This document shows, piece by piece, positions 1 to 11,131 of a stretch of DNA of 64,000 nucleotides (position 1 is the first letter of the stretch; each line of letters starts with the position of its first letter). A program made the position numbers and the translations under genes. The notes below the pieces were generated by a model that saw only the letters and a program-made list of their open reading frames with translations, was not told where the DNA came from and made no database searches. This DNA is from Himantopus leucocephalus (taxonomy: Eukaryota; Chordata; Aves; Charadriiformes; Recurvirostridae), in NCBI GenBank assembly GCA_003993805.1, contig RSEF01000031.1:50448936-50512935 (forward strand), in the 5' to 3' direction.

Positions 1-1163
1 GTTTAGGCATTCTGTCTTGCTCTCTTCATCAGTTGTTGGGTTAAATTGTCTGTGGGTAAGATTTCAAGTACTTCTGTTAAGATGTTGGGTGTAGTGCCAT
101 TGTGTTTGAATACTGGATCGAGTATTTAAAGACAGGCCAGATATGTCCATCCAGATTATTGGGTTTTGCCCCATAGAGCAGTGGCTGTAGTCATTACACA
201 GTCAAAGTAATGAAATAGCCAACAAAATAATAGTAACGGCCTTTTTATACAGAACAGTGTCCATGAAATTAGTCCTCAGATGCAATGGGCAATTAATCTT
301 TTTAAAGGAAATGGATAAAAGAAAGATACTACATTCTGTTTCAATACTCTTACTAAAGGGATTTAAGCTCTAGAGTCATCTTTAGAGTAAACGTTTGAAA
401 ACAGGGAACTTTTTAGTAAGGTGTCAGATCCTGAGCAGGTGTAAGTCAGAAAAGCTGTATGTCTTTCGGCATGACTGTGGTCCTTTACACTCTTCACATA
501 TGCATACAAAAATTTCCAGAAGAAAAGCTCTGGTCTCAGAGACATGTGCTTAATTGCAGTGCCTTCTGCCTAACCTTAAACACTTCTCAAGTGTTGTCTT
601 GTTTAGGAATGCTTTTTTCCCTAAAGTGAAGCTGCATTTTGTAAGGAGGATTTTGATGGTGATACATTTCTCTAACGTCAAATAAAAAAAAAAAGCTTTA
701 AAAAAATCTGGAGATGTCAAACAGATATAACTGGTACTTGATGTATTTGGAGCAAAGACAAACCTTTTGACTCTGAAATTCAATTGAATTCTAAGTCAAT
801 GCTACCTTGTTTGCAAGAAAGATTTCTTGGCAGGACATCTGATGCATCCATCATAGGTGATAAGAGCAGATCTTTTGAATACCAGCACACCTGTGCTGCT
901 CTCAGTTCTGCTGCTTAGCACAGTTGTAAAGCATTTTGTGCTAACAAAGAAACGCAAAGACAAAAAACATTCTCAGCATGAAATGAATGTGTGAAACATC
1001 AAAATATATTTAAAAGACAAAACCCCACAAATCAACATGGATGGAAAACAACACTTCATCCAATCAAGCTGCAAGGTAAAAAAGATGTCTGAAACCAGGT
1101 AAAATCACAAAGAGTTGCTTGAAAAAAGGGGATATTAAAGAGAGAGTTTCCAGCAATAAGGTA
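1..1163. other. Unique non-coding sequence, no gene seen
   Basis: AT-rich sequence with an 11-base A run at 684-694. The only open frames are two short minus-strand ones (363-545 and 550-783). They have no recognisable domain, no splice context and a biased composition that follows the base content. I see no known repeat here. Confidence 0.6.
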
Positions 1164-1201
1164 TTTTTTTTCTTCCCTCCTTCCTTTTTTCTTTCCTTTC
1201 T
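1164..1201 (+). repeat. Pure polypyrimidine tract (38 nt)
   Basis: Every base from 1164 to 1201 is C or T, in an irregular mix of T runs and CCTTCC blocks. Such tracts can precede 3' splice sites or adopt triplex DNA. No AG follows immediately in a convincing acceptor context, so I treat it as low-complexity sequence. Confidence 0.7.
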
Positions 1202-3544
1202 GGTTACTCAGATCTTTGGGAAAGCTCCAAGCTTTGGGCAGTTAATTCATTTTGGCAGAGTAATGATAATAGTGGAGCAGACAGAAGAGCTATCAACAAG
1301 AAGCTGGATGAGTGACCGTGCCCCTCCCAGTCTCTGGATCAGGCAGAGATATTTCCATGGATTGCTTTTTTCCAATAATAAGAATACTTTGCCCTTCTGT
1401 GGGCCTTTTGTCAGTGAACTGCCAAGGGCCCATGAATTGCCCAGTTTGCCTTTGTGAATTAGTTTGGGGCTTTGTAAATGTGGCAGAAATGACAGAAGAT
1501 TAATTTTGGGATGAGGGGGGCTAATTCCTCCAGAACACCTTTTGCTATTTAGCATCCCCTCTCCCCTCAAAAGCCTGGCTTCCCATAAACTAAATTGTGA
1601 AAGCCCTTTACCAAAATATACCTAAGAAGTGTAAACTTGTGCCCTTGGCTTTGTTCATCACCTTTACTTGCAGACAGGTGAAGGGAACGGGGGAATGAGT
1701 GGAGACCCGAGTAAGGGGCTTCCTTGCCAGTCAGCACAGCTTCCTTGGTGTGCAGAAGAGTGTTGGGGAAAGGCTGGAACAAATCCTGCAAGACACTCTC
1801 TCTTCTCCTGCTGGCTCAGGCTGGGTTATCACAGGTCATTCGTCCTGCAGAGTCCTGTTTGCATTGCCAGGGTATTGCCAGAGACCAAGCACAGTGAGCA
1901 AGGCTGTGAGCTTGGCACCTCTCCTCTGCTCAGACAGGTGGTGGGAGGGTGAGAGGGGAAGATGTTGCAGAGGTGGCTTGTAACAGAGGACCCCACCTAC
2001 CGCAGAGGCATCTGTCCCTCTGCAGCTCTCAAGCCAGGCTCCTGTGAACTGTGCTGTATCAGAGCTGCTCCAATCGTCTAGAAGGAGGAGGATATGAGCC
2101 TGATTCCTGCCTCTGAGACTCATGCACCAGCATTTGCCGAGTAAAAGCCCACAAATGCAGGGATTTTTGGCCATCCCAATATATAAAAGGGCCTGCTTCT
2201 GAGACCCGGTCTCATTAAATTCACCCCACGGCCCCTCTGTGAAGAACCTTCCCTTTAAAGACCTCTCAAGGTCATATGGATACTTGTCCTATGGGGCCAA
2301 ATGTCCCTTATTTGTGTTGTGTGTCATGTGCTCTGCTTTCGCCAAGGCTAAACTGGGCATGGGGCAGGACAGGACTGAACTTTTAGTCAGAGGGAAATTC
2401 AAATAATCCCATCTTCTACCCTGAAATTAAGAGGATCAATAATAGGAGGTGCTCTGTTGTCCTCCACAGACTTTCCACCCGGCTGTGGATCTGAACTATC
2501 TGCTTCTACAGCAAAAATATTTGTTACCTCCAGGGCCAGATTTCCTTGAAAAATGAAAGATAAATGAGTTGTGTTCTTGTAATATATGGCTCTGGAAATC
2601 AAGGACAATTTCCACATGTCTGGGGCAAGGGAAAAGAGCTCATGGATTAGGCTGCAAGGCAGAGTAGTAGCCTATTACAGCACTTTAAATAAATCATCCT
2701 GTATAATTGCTACCACCCATCAGTTTGTTGAGATTAAAGAAGAGAGATATTGACAGTATGTTTAGAATGGGAGTCTCGGTGTCCAATAAAGCATAACATT
2801 GCATACTCTGGTTGATGCCAAGTCTTTGTAAGCAGGACAAAAATTATGCTTTTCACTTTTGTTTTAACATTTAGCTCTGGTTTTGGCTCCTTTTCTGATG
2901 GACGGTTCCACTGTCACATAGCTAATCTTACCATTTTTTAGTCCCCTTTTTCTGCTAGACTGCATATCGGTCATTTCTAATCTGAACACTCTGAAAGCAA
3001 TGATCTCTGCTGCCTTTGATGGGTTTTGGAGCAGGCTGACCAAAATGACCAAAATGTTACTCATAAGTATATACTCTGAAGTCTGCGTGTATCTAAGGCT
3101 AAAATCAACTCCAATGTTTGTAGGTTCTCTAGGGAAAGTTTTAGACCTTTATGTTCAGTACAAATAAGTTTTTGTGGGTAATTAGAGATGGAAGAATCCA
3201 GTGTAGTTTTGTGTTTCAGTAACTCTTTTGAGCCTCTTAAAAACAAAAGGTCCCAAACAAATAAATGCTTTTTTTTTTTTTTTGTCATGGAAATTTACTA
3301 TTTAGATGAATGCAATAAAAATGTTTTTCTGTTTTCTGTTCTTATAAAGAAGTCTGTAACATAGTTTGTGATGGCTGAAGGTAGTAAGTTGCTTTCAAAT
3401 ATTAATTCCTGCTGTAGTTGCTCTATCCAAAGAAATTTTTATCCTTTTGTACGGACTCTTTTTTCAGCCTTGACATCCCAGCTAGGCCTCTTTCTTTCGA
3501 GCATTCAAGACACTGCAGTAGGTTTTGTTTTGTAGAGAACAGCT
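1202..3544. other. Unique non-coding sequence, no gene seen
   Basis: Open frames of up to 112 codons occur on both strands over the same bases (for example 1119-1457 plus and 1836-2174 minus), which argues against any one being real. A TATA-like string lies at 2180-2190 and a 15-base T run at 3269-3283. I recognise no repeat family. Confidence 0.55.
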
Positions 3545-3690
3545 CTGTGGTCTATTTCCAGCTCCTGCCCTTGAGTCACCGTATGACCTTGGGATGGTAC
3601 TTCATCTCTGTATGCAGTCTTTTCCTTCCTCAAACACTCACTGGGCTGTCGGCGTAAAGTGTCTGCTGTAAACTCTTCAGTAAAAGGTCC
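3545..3690 (+). repeat. MIR-like SINE remnant, plus strand
   Basis: The stretch around 3560-3640 keeps the order of words typical of the MIR core: a tyrosine-tRNA-like 'gctc tg' region, then TATGACCTTGGG, then ACTTCATCTCTGTATGCAGT and a later TCTGCTGTAAA. These match the MIR consensus phrases GTGACCTTGGGCAAG, ACCTCTCTGTGCCTCAGT and ATCTGTAAAATGG with many substitutions. MIR is an ancient tRNA-derived SINE found across amniotes. The copy is short and diverged, so its edges are approximate. Confidence 0.42.
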
Positions 3691-6600
3691 ATCCCTTAGT
3701 CTGTGAATGCAGACAGCCACACACAGTGGGGCTTTAATCCGAATCTCAGCTCCCCAGGGCGACCATAATACTGGTAGTAAACAGCACCATGTTTCTGCCT
3801 GGTTGTGTACACTTTGTGGAAGACTAAATTTCAAAATGTATGCATTTTTTGCAACCCTTTATTTATCCCAATACTCTAGTGAAATATAATAACAAAATAT
3901 ATTATCTAAACTCTGCCTCATAAATACAAGCTAGCTAATGTATGAAGGACATTTGAATGTTCTTAAGGTAAATATCAGCAAGAAAATGGCCTTCCAGATA
4001 ATTGGAAGCATGGATGTGATCTCAAATACAATTTACTCTGCCTTTCTGTGGGCTTCATAATGTGTTAAAAGCAAGCAAAGGGTCTGTGGCTATCAGAAGA
4101 CCTTCCTAAGCCCCATCAATAGCTTTTAGACTCTACTCAAGAGTCTACTTGATTTATAGGTGAAGTTGGGAATATGTGTACACATAGACATTGGACATGT
4201 TTATAGTTGTCTAATCTTAATGTCACACACAAGCAAAGTGCCTGGAGTTACATACACTGTATGCTTCCTAGGACATCTGATTCCCACTTCACAGCCCTCT
4301 GCTAGAGAAAGCTGCTCTTCTTTTTTGCTTTTACTCCTGCAGAATGAAGCAACGTCCTTCTGTGTAGGCTGCTTTGCTTGCCACTTCAAGTTTAATATTG
4401 CAGCTTGTTTCACTTGCTCCTGCTCTTTTTCTGAGTGATAGAAATTATATGACATAATCTGGGTGGAGTGAGCTGGGAACGTTTCCCAGAGGAGCTGAAG
4501 AGAATTCCCAAACAAGTGAGGTTACCCCAAGCTGACATGCCTTCAGCAGAAACACGCTCCTCCTTGCATTTTCACTTGTGGCTTACAAATCTCCAGGGCA
4601 GCGTTGACTCACTCAGCAGGTGTAATCGCCTGCTTGTTTCCCAGCCGGGCAGGCATGGTTCCTGGAGCATGGCTGGAAGGCGCTGCCACTTGGAAGCTAC
4701 TTTCACATACACAGATCGTCTTTCCTTGCTCTGTATTTTTAGTGGATCATTTTCAGTGGCCTATTCATGTAGCACTGCATCTTAGGCATGGGTTGTTGTC
4801 TTTAGCACAGAATGATCAAGAATGAAAAGCTTCCAGCATTTCTTGCACAGCTTTGGAAAAGATGTTCTTCATGAACAATAAAAAGTTCTTACTGACTCCC
4901 TCCCCATTCCCCATTCTGTACTTTGGTTAGCGCTTGCTTGGTTGTTTCTACCCCTGATGTTTTCTACCACTGCTACCTTCAGATGTTCCTCTTTTTTGAT
5001 CTTTCTTCTTCCCAAAAGGAAATGGAGAGGGAAAAGATGAGGGAAGGGAAACAAATTACATACCTGCTTTTGTTTTGTTTTAATAAATTTTCCTGTTTCC
5101 TCGAGCACTTGGAAGACTTCCTCCCCTTAACTTGTTTAGTGAAAATACTGATAAAAAAAATAATAATTTAAAAGGTGGCTAATGTGACCTCAGGCCTTTT
5201 TGAATGCAATGTTTATACTGCCTTTCCACCTCAGGCTCTGCTGTGGGGACTGACTGAGGTAGGTGTGGTACACACACAAATGCCATGATTGTGGTCTTAC
5301 TGAACTTCGCTCTGTTTGACTTTGATGTCATATAAAGACACCTTTGCATGATACAGTGATTGAAATGCATTCATCCTGCTGAGGAACAACCCCATGACAT
5401 AAGCCTTCCTCCCTTTGGCTTGAAGATGGAGTGGCACCAAGGAATGCTTACTGAACAAATGCCTTACTTTGAAAACAAATCTTTGTGGGGGTGGACTGGT
5501 GTTGACAAGGTTATTCTCACATCCAGAGTGGAATCCCTTGTTAAAAAACAAGCATAGCCTCCCTTGCTCTTACAAACCCTTCATGGAGCTTCACATTGCC
5601 TTGTGCTATGCATTGCTAAGGTAGAAGTCTGCTTTGGAGCTAAGTAAGCTCCACACCCCTCATATTCGGTGAATGGAACTAGGTGCTTCAGGAGCAGGCA
5701 GCTGTCCTGCAAAAGATGTTGTCCCCCAGTAGTCCCTTCTTGGGTGCATGTGGATCCCCCTAGTCCAGGTGGGCATTTTTGTCACTCGATGCCTCATGGA
5801 AATGTTTGAAGGGTCTTAGATCTGTCCTAATGTGGACTGGGTTATTTCCAAGGGATAGGAAACTGACTGGAAGATAGAGTGTGACCTGACTCCACCGTGC
5901 CAAGACAAAAAGTAACAGTGTGACACAATAGGACAGGCAGTAAGGGTGTAAAAATAGCATTTTCCTCAGCTTGCAGCTGAGAAGGTGGGGATTAGCAAAG
6001 GTCAGCAGGGACTGAAATCAGTAGGAAATGGACAAGTGGTCTGACTTAAGCCAAAGGCTGAGGATGGTGTTCAATGAGGTCTACACCTTAGCATAGTCCT
6101 ACAGAAATTCTGCCACAGGTAAGAGCTGAAACTGGCCAATAGCATGGATGTCCCCCACTTCCTACCTACAAAGCTGCAGCTTCGGCTGTCTTTGTTGTTT
6201 TTAATTATCCATGAAATCCACTTCTTTTTTTTTCCTAATTAGTTGCCTAGTTCTACAACAGAAGTTTTGATGCCATGCATCTATAAAAGTAATTGTTCCT
6301 AGGGATAGCTTTATCAGCTCTCGGTTGCTTTTGTGTTTAATCTGCAGTTTTCCTATAAAGTATGCTTTAAATCTCACCTCTGGGAGACATTGGTCTGTTA
6401 AAATAAATACTTTAGAAACAGCAGGGAAACATTTATTAAACATGCTGTGTAGTTGATAAGAATGTGCCTCTGCTCTGGGAAGTGGCATAAAAATCTCCAT
6501 GAGGAACAGGGAAGAGAGAAGAGGGAAAAACTCCAGAAGACAGTGGTCACTAACAGGATGACTAAGTAGCTTTTCAAAGGTTTGCCACACGCTCTTTGTA

Positions 6601-7652
6601 AAACCATAAAAAATGGCTTTGTGGTAAGGCTGGCTTGCAATCTAGTCAAAAAATAAAAGTGGTCACTCTTTCAAGGCTTTGTGTAACTCCAGCAGCTGCA
6701 GACAAACTTAAAACCAGACAGCAGAAGAAGGGAAAAAAATGTCCAGTTCTTGTCCAGACTTTCTATATTTGGTTGAAGTTTTCCAACAAGGGACTTGGCA
6801 GACGACCTGTGTTCCACGAGCTTCCTGAGAGAGGCTGGGGAAAGGGAAGAGGCTCATTACACTCATGCTGCCTGCCATGAACATGAGAAAAGATCATTAA
6901 GGTTTTCAAGTGTAAAGACAATCTTCGGAGCCAAGCATGAATGGAGAAAACACCATCAGGGCGATATAACCTAGACAAAGCTGGAGGGGGCAAACGTGGT
7001 GCGTTTGTATTTGAAAAGGGCTTCAGCTGCTGCTGTAGTCTATTTGCAGATGAATCCTTTGGCTCTTGAGTGCTCCATGGCAGTAGTTTTCCACCTCAAC
7101 CCTCCTTCAGACTTTTTAGGCTGGTTTTCTACAGTGTGGAAGAAATCAGACATCATTCAAAGAAGATGTGGGCTTGGGTGTCAGCTGAGATCTGTCTGTG
7201 TCTAGATCACTGTCAAGTATAGCTGGTAGCCAGGACCTGATCAGGATTGACATGTCATTTGCAAAATGAGGGATCAACACAGGATGAGTGATAAAGACCT
7301 TTCTCTAGACTCCTATACTGATCCTATCTTCCTGAAAATGTTTGTGCTGTGTGTGTCAGTATAGTATCTGCACGCTTGGCTGCCACAGGGTTGTAAGGGA
7401 GACCTGTAGGCCAGTGGTGTGGGGCAGTCCACCAGGGGGGATGGACGGAATCAGCTGGGATGGCTGGGGGGAAAGCTTGGCCTGCTAGACTGCTGGAGGT
7501 TAAATCTTTTTTCTTTAAGCCCCCTCAACAAGCTCAATGCCTGCTGCGCAATAGGGAACGTATGCACCTCTGTGTATGGCTCCAGTTACATCCCCTGGGT
7601 TTCACAGCAAGTGGTGGTTCATTTTACTCTACTGTGCAAGTGCTGTTTTTGT
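3691..7652. other. Unique non-coding sequence, no gene seen
   Basis: The longest frame is a 129-codon minus-strand one at 6201-6590. It overlaps another minus frame (6398-6649) and is rich in residues coded by the local T-rich strand. No CpG cluster, splice-flanked exon or known repeat is evident across these 4 kb. Confidence 0.55.
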
Positions 7653-7666
7653 CACACACACACACA
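7653..7666 (+). repeat. (CA)7 microsatellite
   Basis: Seven uninterrupted CA units, followed shortly by an A run at about 7668-7675. A short dinucleotide tract, possibly polymorphic. Confidence 0.85.
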
Positions 7667-8769
7667 GAAAAAAAAGAGTGCATCCAGTGTGACAAAGCTG
7701 GTCATGCAGCATAGCACATTATTGGAGTGTGTGCTAATTCTATGGTGGTGGATATGGTATTGGGTAGGCTTGCATTTTGTGTTTTTCTGAGTAGTTTTCA
7801 TCTCCAAAATCCTTTGACTTTAAATATTCTGGCCATGTATTTACTGAATTCAGCAACAAAATTGTCATTGACTTCAAGGAGAGTGAAATCTGTCCAAGAG
7901 CACAACTGTCTGCAAGAATAATTTTACACCTGGATTTACAAGACTAAGCTGTGCTGGGAGAGACTTTCTGTTATGGGCACAAACAGTATTAAGGTGAGTT
8001 CACATCAAAAGAGTGAACAACATCATGGTGTCCCATGAAAACTTAACAAGGCATGCATCTGGGCAAACTATTTTGGGGTTTTCCAGAGCGATAAGCCTAG
8101 ATATCTGTTGTTGGGAATGTCAGTGAAGCAGGGATAGGACTGCGGCCACGTGCCGTGAGAAGCAGACAGACAGTGATTTTTCATGTTAAATGGTATCCTT
8201 CATTTAGGACTGTATCATTTGTTTGGGATTATCTTGGGACTGTATTATCTTGGATATGACTTGCCCCATATTTCAGCCAAAGCTGCATGAAAGACCCTGG
8301 CCTGTGAATGTGGTGTTAGGTCTTATATCACCCCATGTTGGGAACAGGCTTCTATGAGTGAGTTATTTCACCAAGCACTGGATGCTTTGCAGACCGCCAT
8401 GTTTTGTGCCCTGTTTCAATGAATATGGTTTATCATGGTAGGATCCTCAGTATTTGCAGGAGGACAGCAGTGATGAGTCAATATGGGCAGGCCAAATTAT
8501 GTTTATGGTCCTGTGTTTGCAAAAATCATTTCAGGTTGTGTATGATTACACCATTAATTTTCACCATCAGTGGAAGAAGGTTGTTTATATTTTCAGTGTG
8601 GCTGACAAGTACAAGTTGTGTTGTACATGTGTATTATTCAGATTCCCTGAGAGCACGAAGGTGGTTGTGGAGAAAGCTTTCTAAGCTATCAAGCATTTAA
8701 CTCCTTGTACTGTTATCTCTGAGACTCAGCTCTTTGTAGTAATAGTACTAGAAAGTGCGTAAGAAAAGG
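7667..8769. other. Unique non-coding sequence with one possible palindromic-repeat arm
   Basis: Nothing gene-like is seen. At about 7866-7890 the string CATTGACTTCAAGGAGAG resembles one arm of the palindromic element described at 23529 and 48336. Overlapping frames at 8404-8700 and 8454-8684 have no recognisable product. Confidence 0.5.
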
Positions 8770-9130
8770 ACATCAACCTTTGGGCCAAATATTCAACCAT
8801 ATGATCAAGGTCCTGACCGTTAAAAAGCTTATATACATCCTGGACAAACCAAGCCCTGTGCTATATATGAAAGGGAGAATATATATATTTCTTTATTTTC
8901 CTGCAGGCCCAGATGCTTTAGTTTACATGAAAAATGTTTATTTCCATATTCAAACAAAAGGCCTGTGTGTTGACAGCTATTGAATGTGCAGCTGAAACTT
9001 GGGACTTTTTAAGTTGTTGTTCGGCATCGCTTACAGCTAACAGCAGAACATGCTGCTCTGCAGGCTCATATTACCATTCTAATGTGAGTTATCCTAGACG
9101 ATGCAATGCAAAATGAAAATGAAAAACTAC
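8770..9130. promoter_or_regulatory. Candidate conserved non-coding element
   Basis: This is low-CpG, AT-rich sequence with dense transcription-factor-like words and no repeat signature. A T-rich acceptor-like TTTTCCTGCAG ends near 8906, and a donor-like AATGTGAGTT lies near 9081-9090. The 5' open frame stops at 8983, so it is not a simple internal coding exon. The GATGCAATGCAAAATG run near 9100 looks POU- or C/EBP-like. Inference only; alignment of other bird genomes would decide. Confidence 0.2.
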
Positions 9131-9370
9131 ATCTGGAAGGGGCTGAACAGTGCCCTGTTGACCAATACGAATTTTTCTGTGGTAAAACAGGCAATTCCAG
9201 GCTGATCAGTTTAGAATCTCTTCGGTAACCTCTTTAGGGAAAAAATAAGATGATGGTATTGAGCTTAGCATATTGTACAAGCCTTGCTTCTCCAGAAGTC
9301 AGATGACCAGGCTTATACTCAGAAATGATCTGAATAGACTGCCATCTGAACATTTAATTGTCAGCATTAT

Positions 9371-9388
9371 CATGTGCTTTTGCACATG
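9371..9388. other. Perfect short hairpin
   Basis: CATGTGC and GCACATG form a 7-bp perfect inverted repeat around a TTTT loop. It sits in AT-rich DNA and contains two overlapping E-box or POU-like half sites. It is too short to be a microRNA precursor. Confidence 0.6.
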
Positions 9389-11019
9389 GTAATTTGAGTG
9401 TGAAATCATAATTTTTTCCTTATAATTTTATTTCTATTATATAAATATAGTATTTTCCATGCTGACATTTAACATAGATTTTCTGTCTGCATCTGTAATA
9501 CAGCTATAAAAGACTAGATCACAGACAGACCTTATCCTATTACCTATGATGCAGAAAATTGTTGAGGCATAAAATGTATGTTAGTGAATTGCTAACAAAC
9601 AATTGGCGAGATTATTCATCTATTTGAATTTAAGTATATGCTTAAATTTTTGCAGTACTAAGTGCAACCAAATGATCTTTTCAACCTGAGTTTCCTTCTT
9701 AGGCTTTCTTCCCAAACCCCTGGGTAACATTGCTGCAAAAAGGTACTGTAACTAGTTCATCAAAAGACTACTGTGGAGGGCAAGGTTACTTGGAAAGCTT
9801 TATGTTTTTGTTTTAAAATAATTATTTTCATAAAATAATTCTTATATGGTAATTTTGAGCCGCTCATTAAAACAGCAAGGGTTGCCAATGTCTTATGTTT
9901 TCTTTGTACTGAAGAAAATTGTGAAATTTGATTAGTCAGTTCCTCTTTTGATTTTCTATATATCTATTCTTATTTCAATTTCTCCTTTGAGGCTTTGTAT
10001 GAATTGTACACACACACACGTTTGTGTGCTGTTCATATTGAAATAGCTGCCTTAAGTTGTCAGTCTGTATGTAAAAACCTTGAAAAGAAAACTCTGCTAC
10101 TTTTTAAGGTTGGATGTAGGCTGTTCAACCCACAGTCTCTCCCAGAGATCACTTGTGCTGCCTAAGGGTAAGGCAGTGGAGCCCTCTCAATGGCAGACTT
10201 GTCCTCCAAGATGGCCGAGAGCAAACAAGTGACCTTAAGAGGGAAAGTCACCCTGGTGAGTGCCAGCCAGCAAAAAGCTCACATAATCACTGGAAGCAGC
10301 CTCCATTCACCACAGCCTGCTTTGGTGAACACCCTGCATGTAAGCAAAACTCTCCAAATACACAGGTCATGCGACCAGCCTGTCAGATCTTGTGAGGCTG
10401 TCAGCCTGAGTTTTTCAGACATGACGTATGTAATAATAGATCTGGTTCCTTCATGCAAGCATTGATTTTAAAGTCCAATTTTGTCAAGGTCTGGTACCTC
10501 ACAGAGCTTAGAAATAGTAAACTCTGGGAAGCAAAACACGTGAAAACCCATGTATGAACACCAGGCCTTTCATGGTGCTACTTGCTATCTGTCTGGGAGG
10601 GAAAAGCTTTCCTGTACACATATTCAAATATTTACCTTCACATGAACCAATTAGTCATTGTTCAAGAAGAGGAAAAAAATTGGTACATGGTGTAGGTAAA
10701 TAACTGCAGATATTTAAATTAAAACCTGAGAAGGAGAAGCCAAGAATAGCTCTGCAGATAAGCTGCAAGCAAGGCTTTGTCCTGCTGCCTCCAAGTCACG
10801 CTAGGACTGTCCAAATAGTCTAATTCAAATGCGCAGTTTCAGATTGCATTTTCTTTATGTTTTGCTTTTGTTTTCACTTATTATGGAAACATCCCAGTTA
10901 GTCATATCCATATATCAGTTTTGTTATTAAAATCACTGTGCAATGTATGCGGTGCTATAGATTTACAGCTTTGTAAGGGTACAGAAAAGAAGAGGAAAGT
11001 GGTTTAAAACGGTGAGGAA
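9389..11019. other. AT-rich unique sequence, no gene seen
   Basis: Contains a 14-bp perfect palindrome AAAATAATTATTTT at 9815-9828, with a second AAAATAATT at 9832-9840. An (AC)6 tract lies at 10008-10019. A 91-codon frame at 10190-10465 starts with ATG codons in fair context and crosses a good donor-like CTGGTGAGTG near 10254, but I recognise no protein in it. Confidence 0.5.
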
Positions 11020-11131
11020 GCATGTGTTGTGGTTAAAGCGCTGCACGAGGCAATCTGGGTACAATCTCTGGATGTCCCATCTGGCTGTGGCCAATTTGTG
11101 CAGTATCACCTCTACAAAATCTGTGTTATCT
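11020..11131 (+). repeat. MIR-like tRNA-derived SINE, plus strand
   Basis: The 5' part GTTGTGGTTAAAGCGCTGC (from 11026) matches the MIR head phrase ATAGTGGTTAAGAGC. GGGTACAATCTC at 11057-11068 is a decayed RNA polymerase III B box (usual form GGTTCGAATCC). Downstream, GTGCAGTATCACCTCT and CTACAAAATCTGTGTTAT follow the MIR core and its 'cctctgtaaaatgggataat' region. This head-to-core order over about 110 bp makes it the most complete MIR-type copy in the window. It is an old, non-mobile relic and not a working tRNA. Confidence 0.6.

Noticed and set aside
2173..2195. CCAAT and TATATAAAAGG string resembling a core promoter
   Set aside because: No transcript, CpG enrichment or downstream coding frame supports it, and such strings arise often in AT-rich DNA.
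11020..11131. Possible tRNA gene suggested by A- and B-box-like words
   Set aside because: There is no cloverleaf with paired acceptor and anticodon stems, and the downstream sequence matches the MIR core, so it is a SINE relic.
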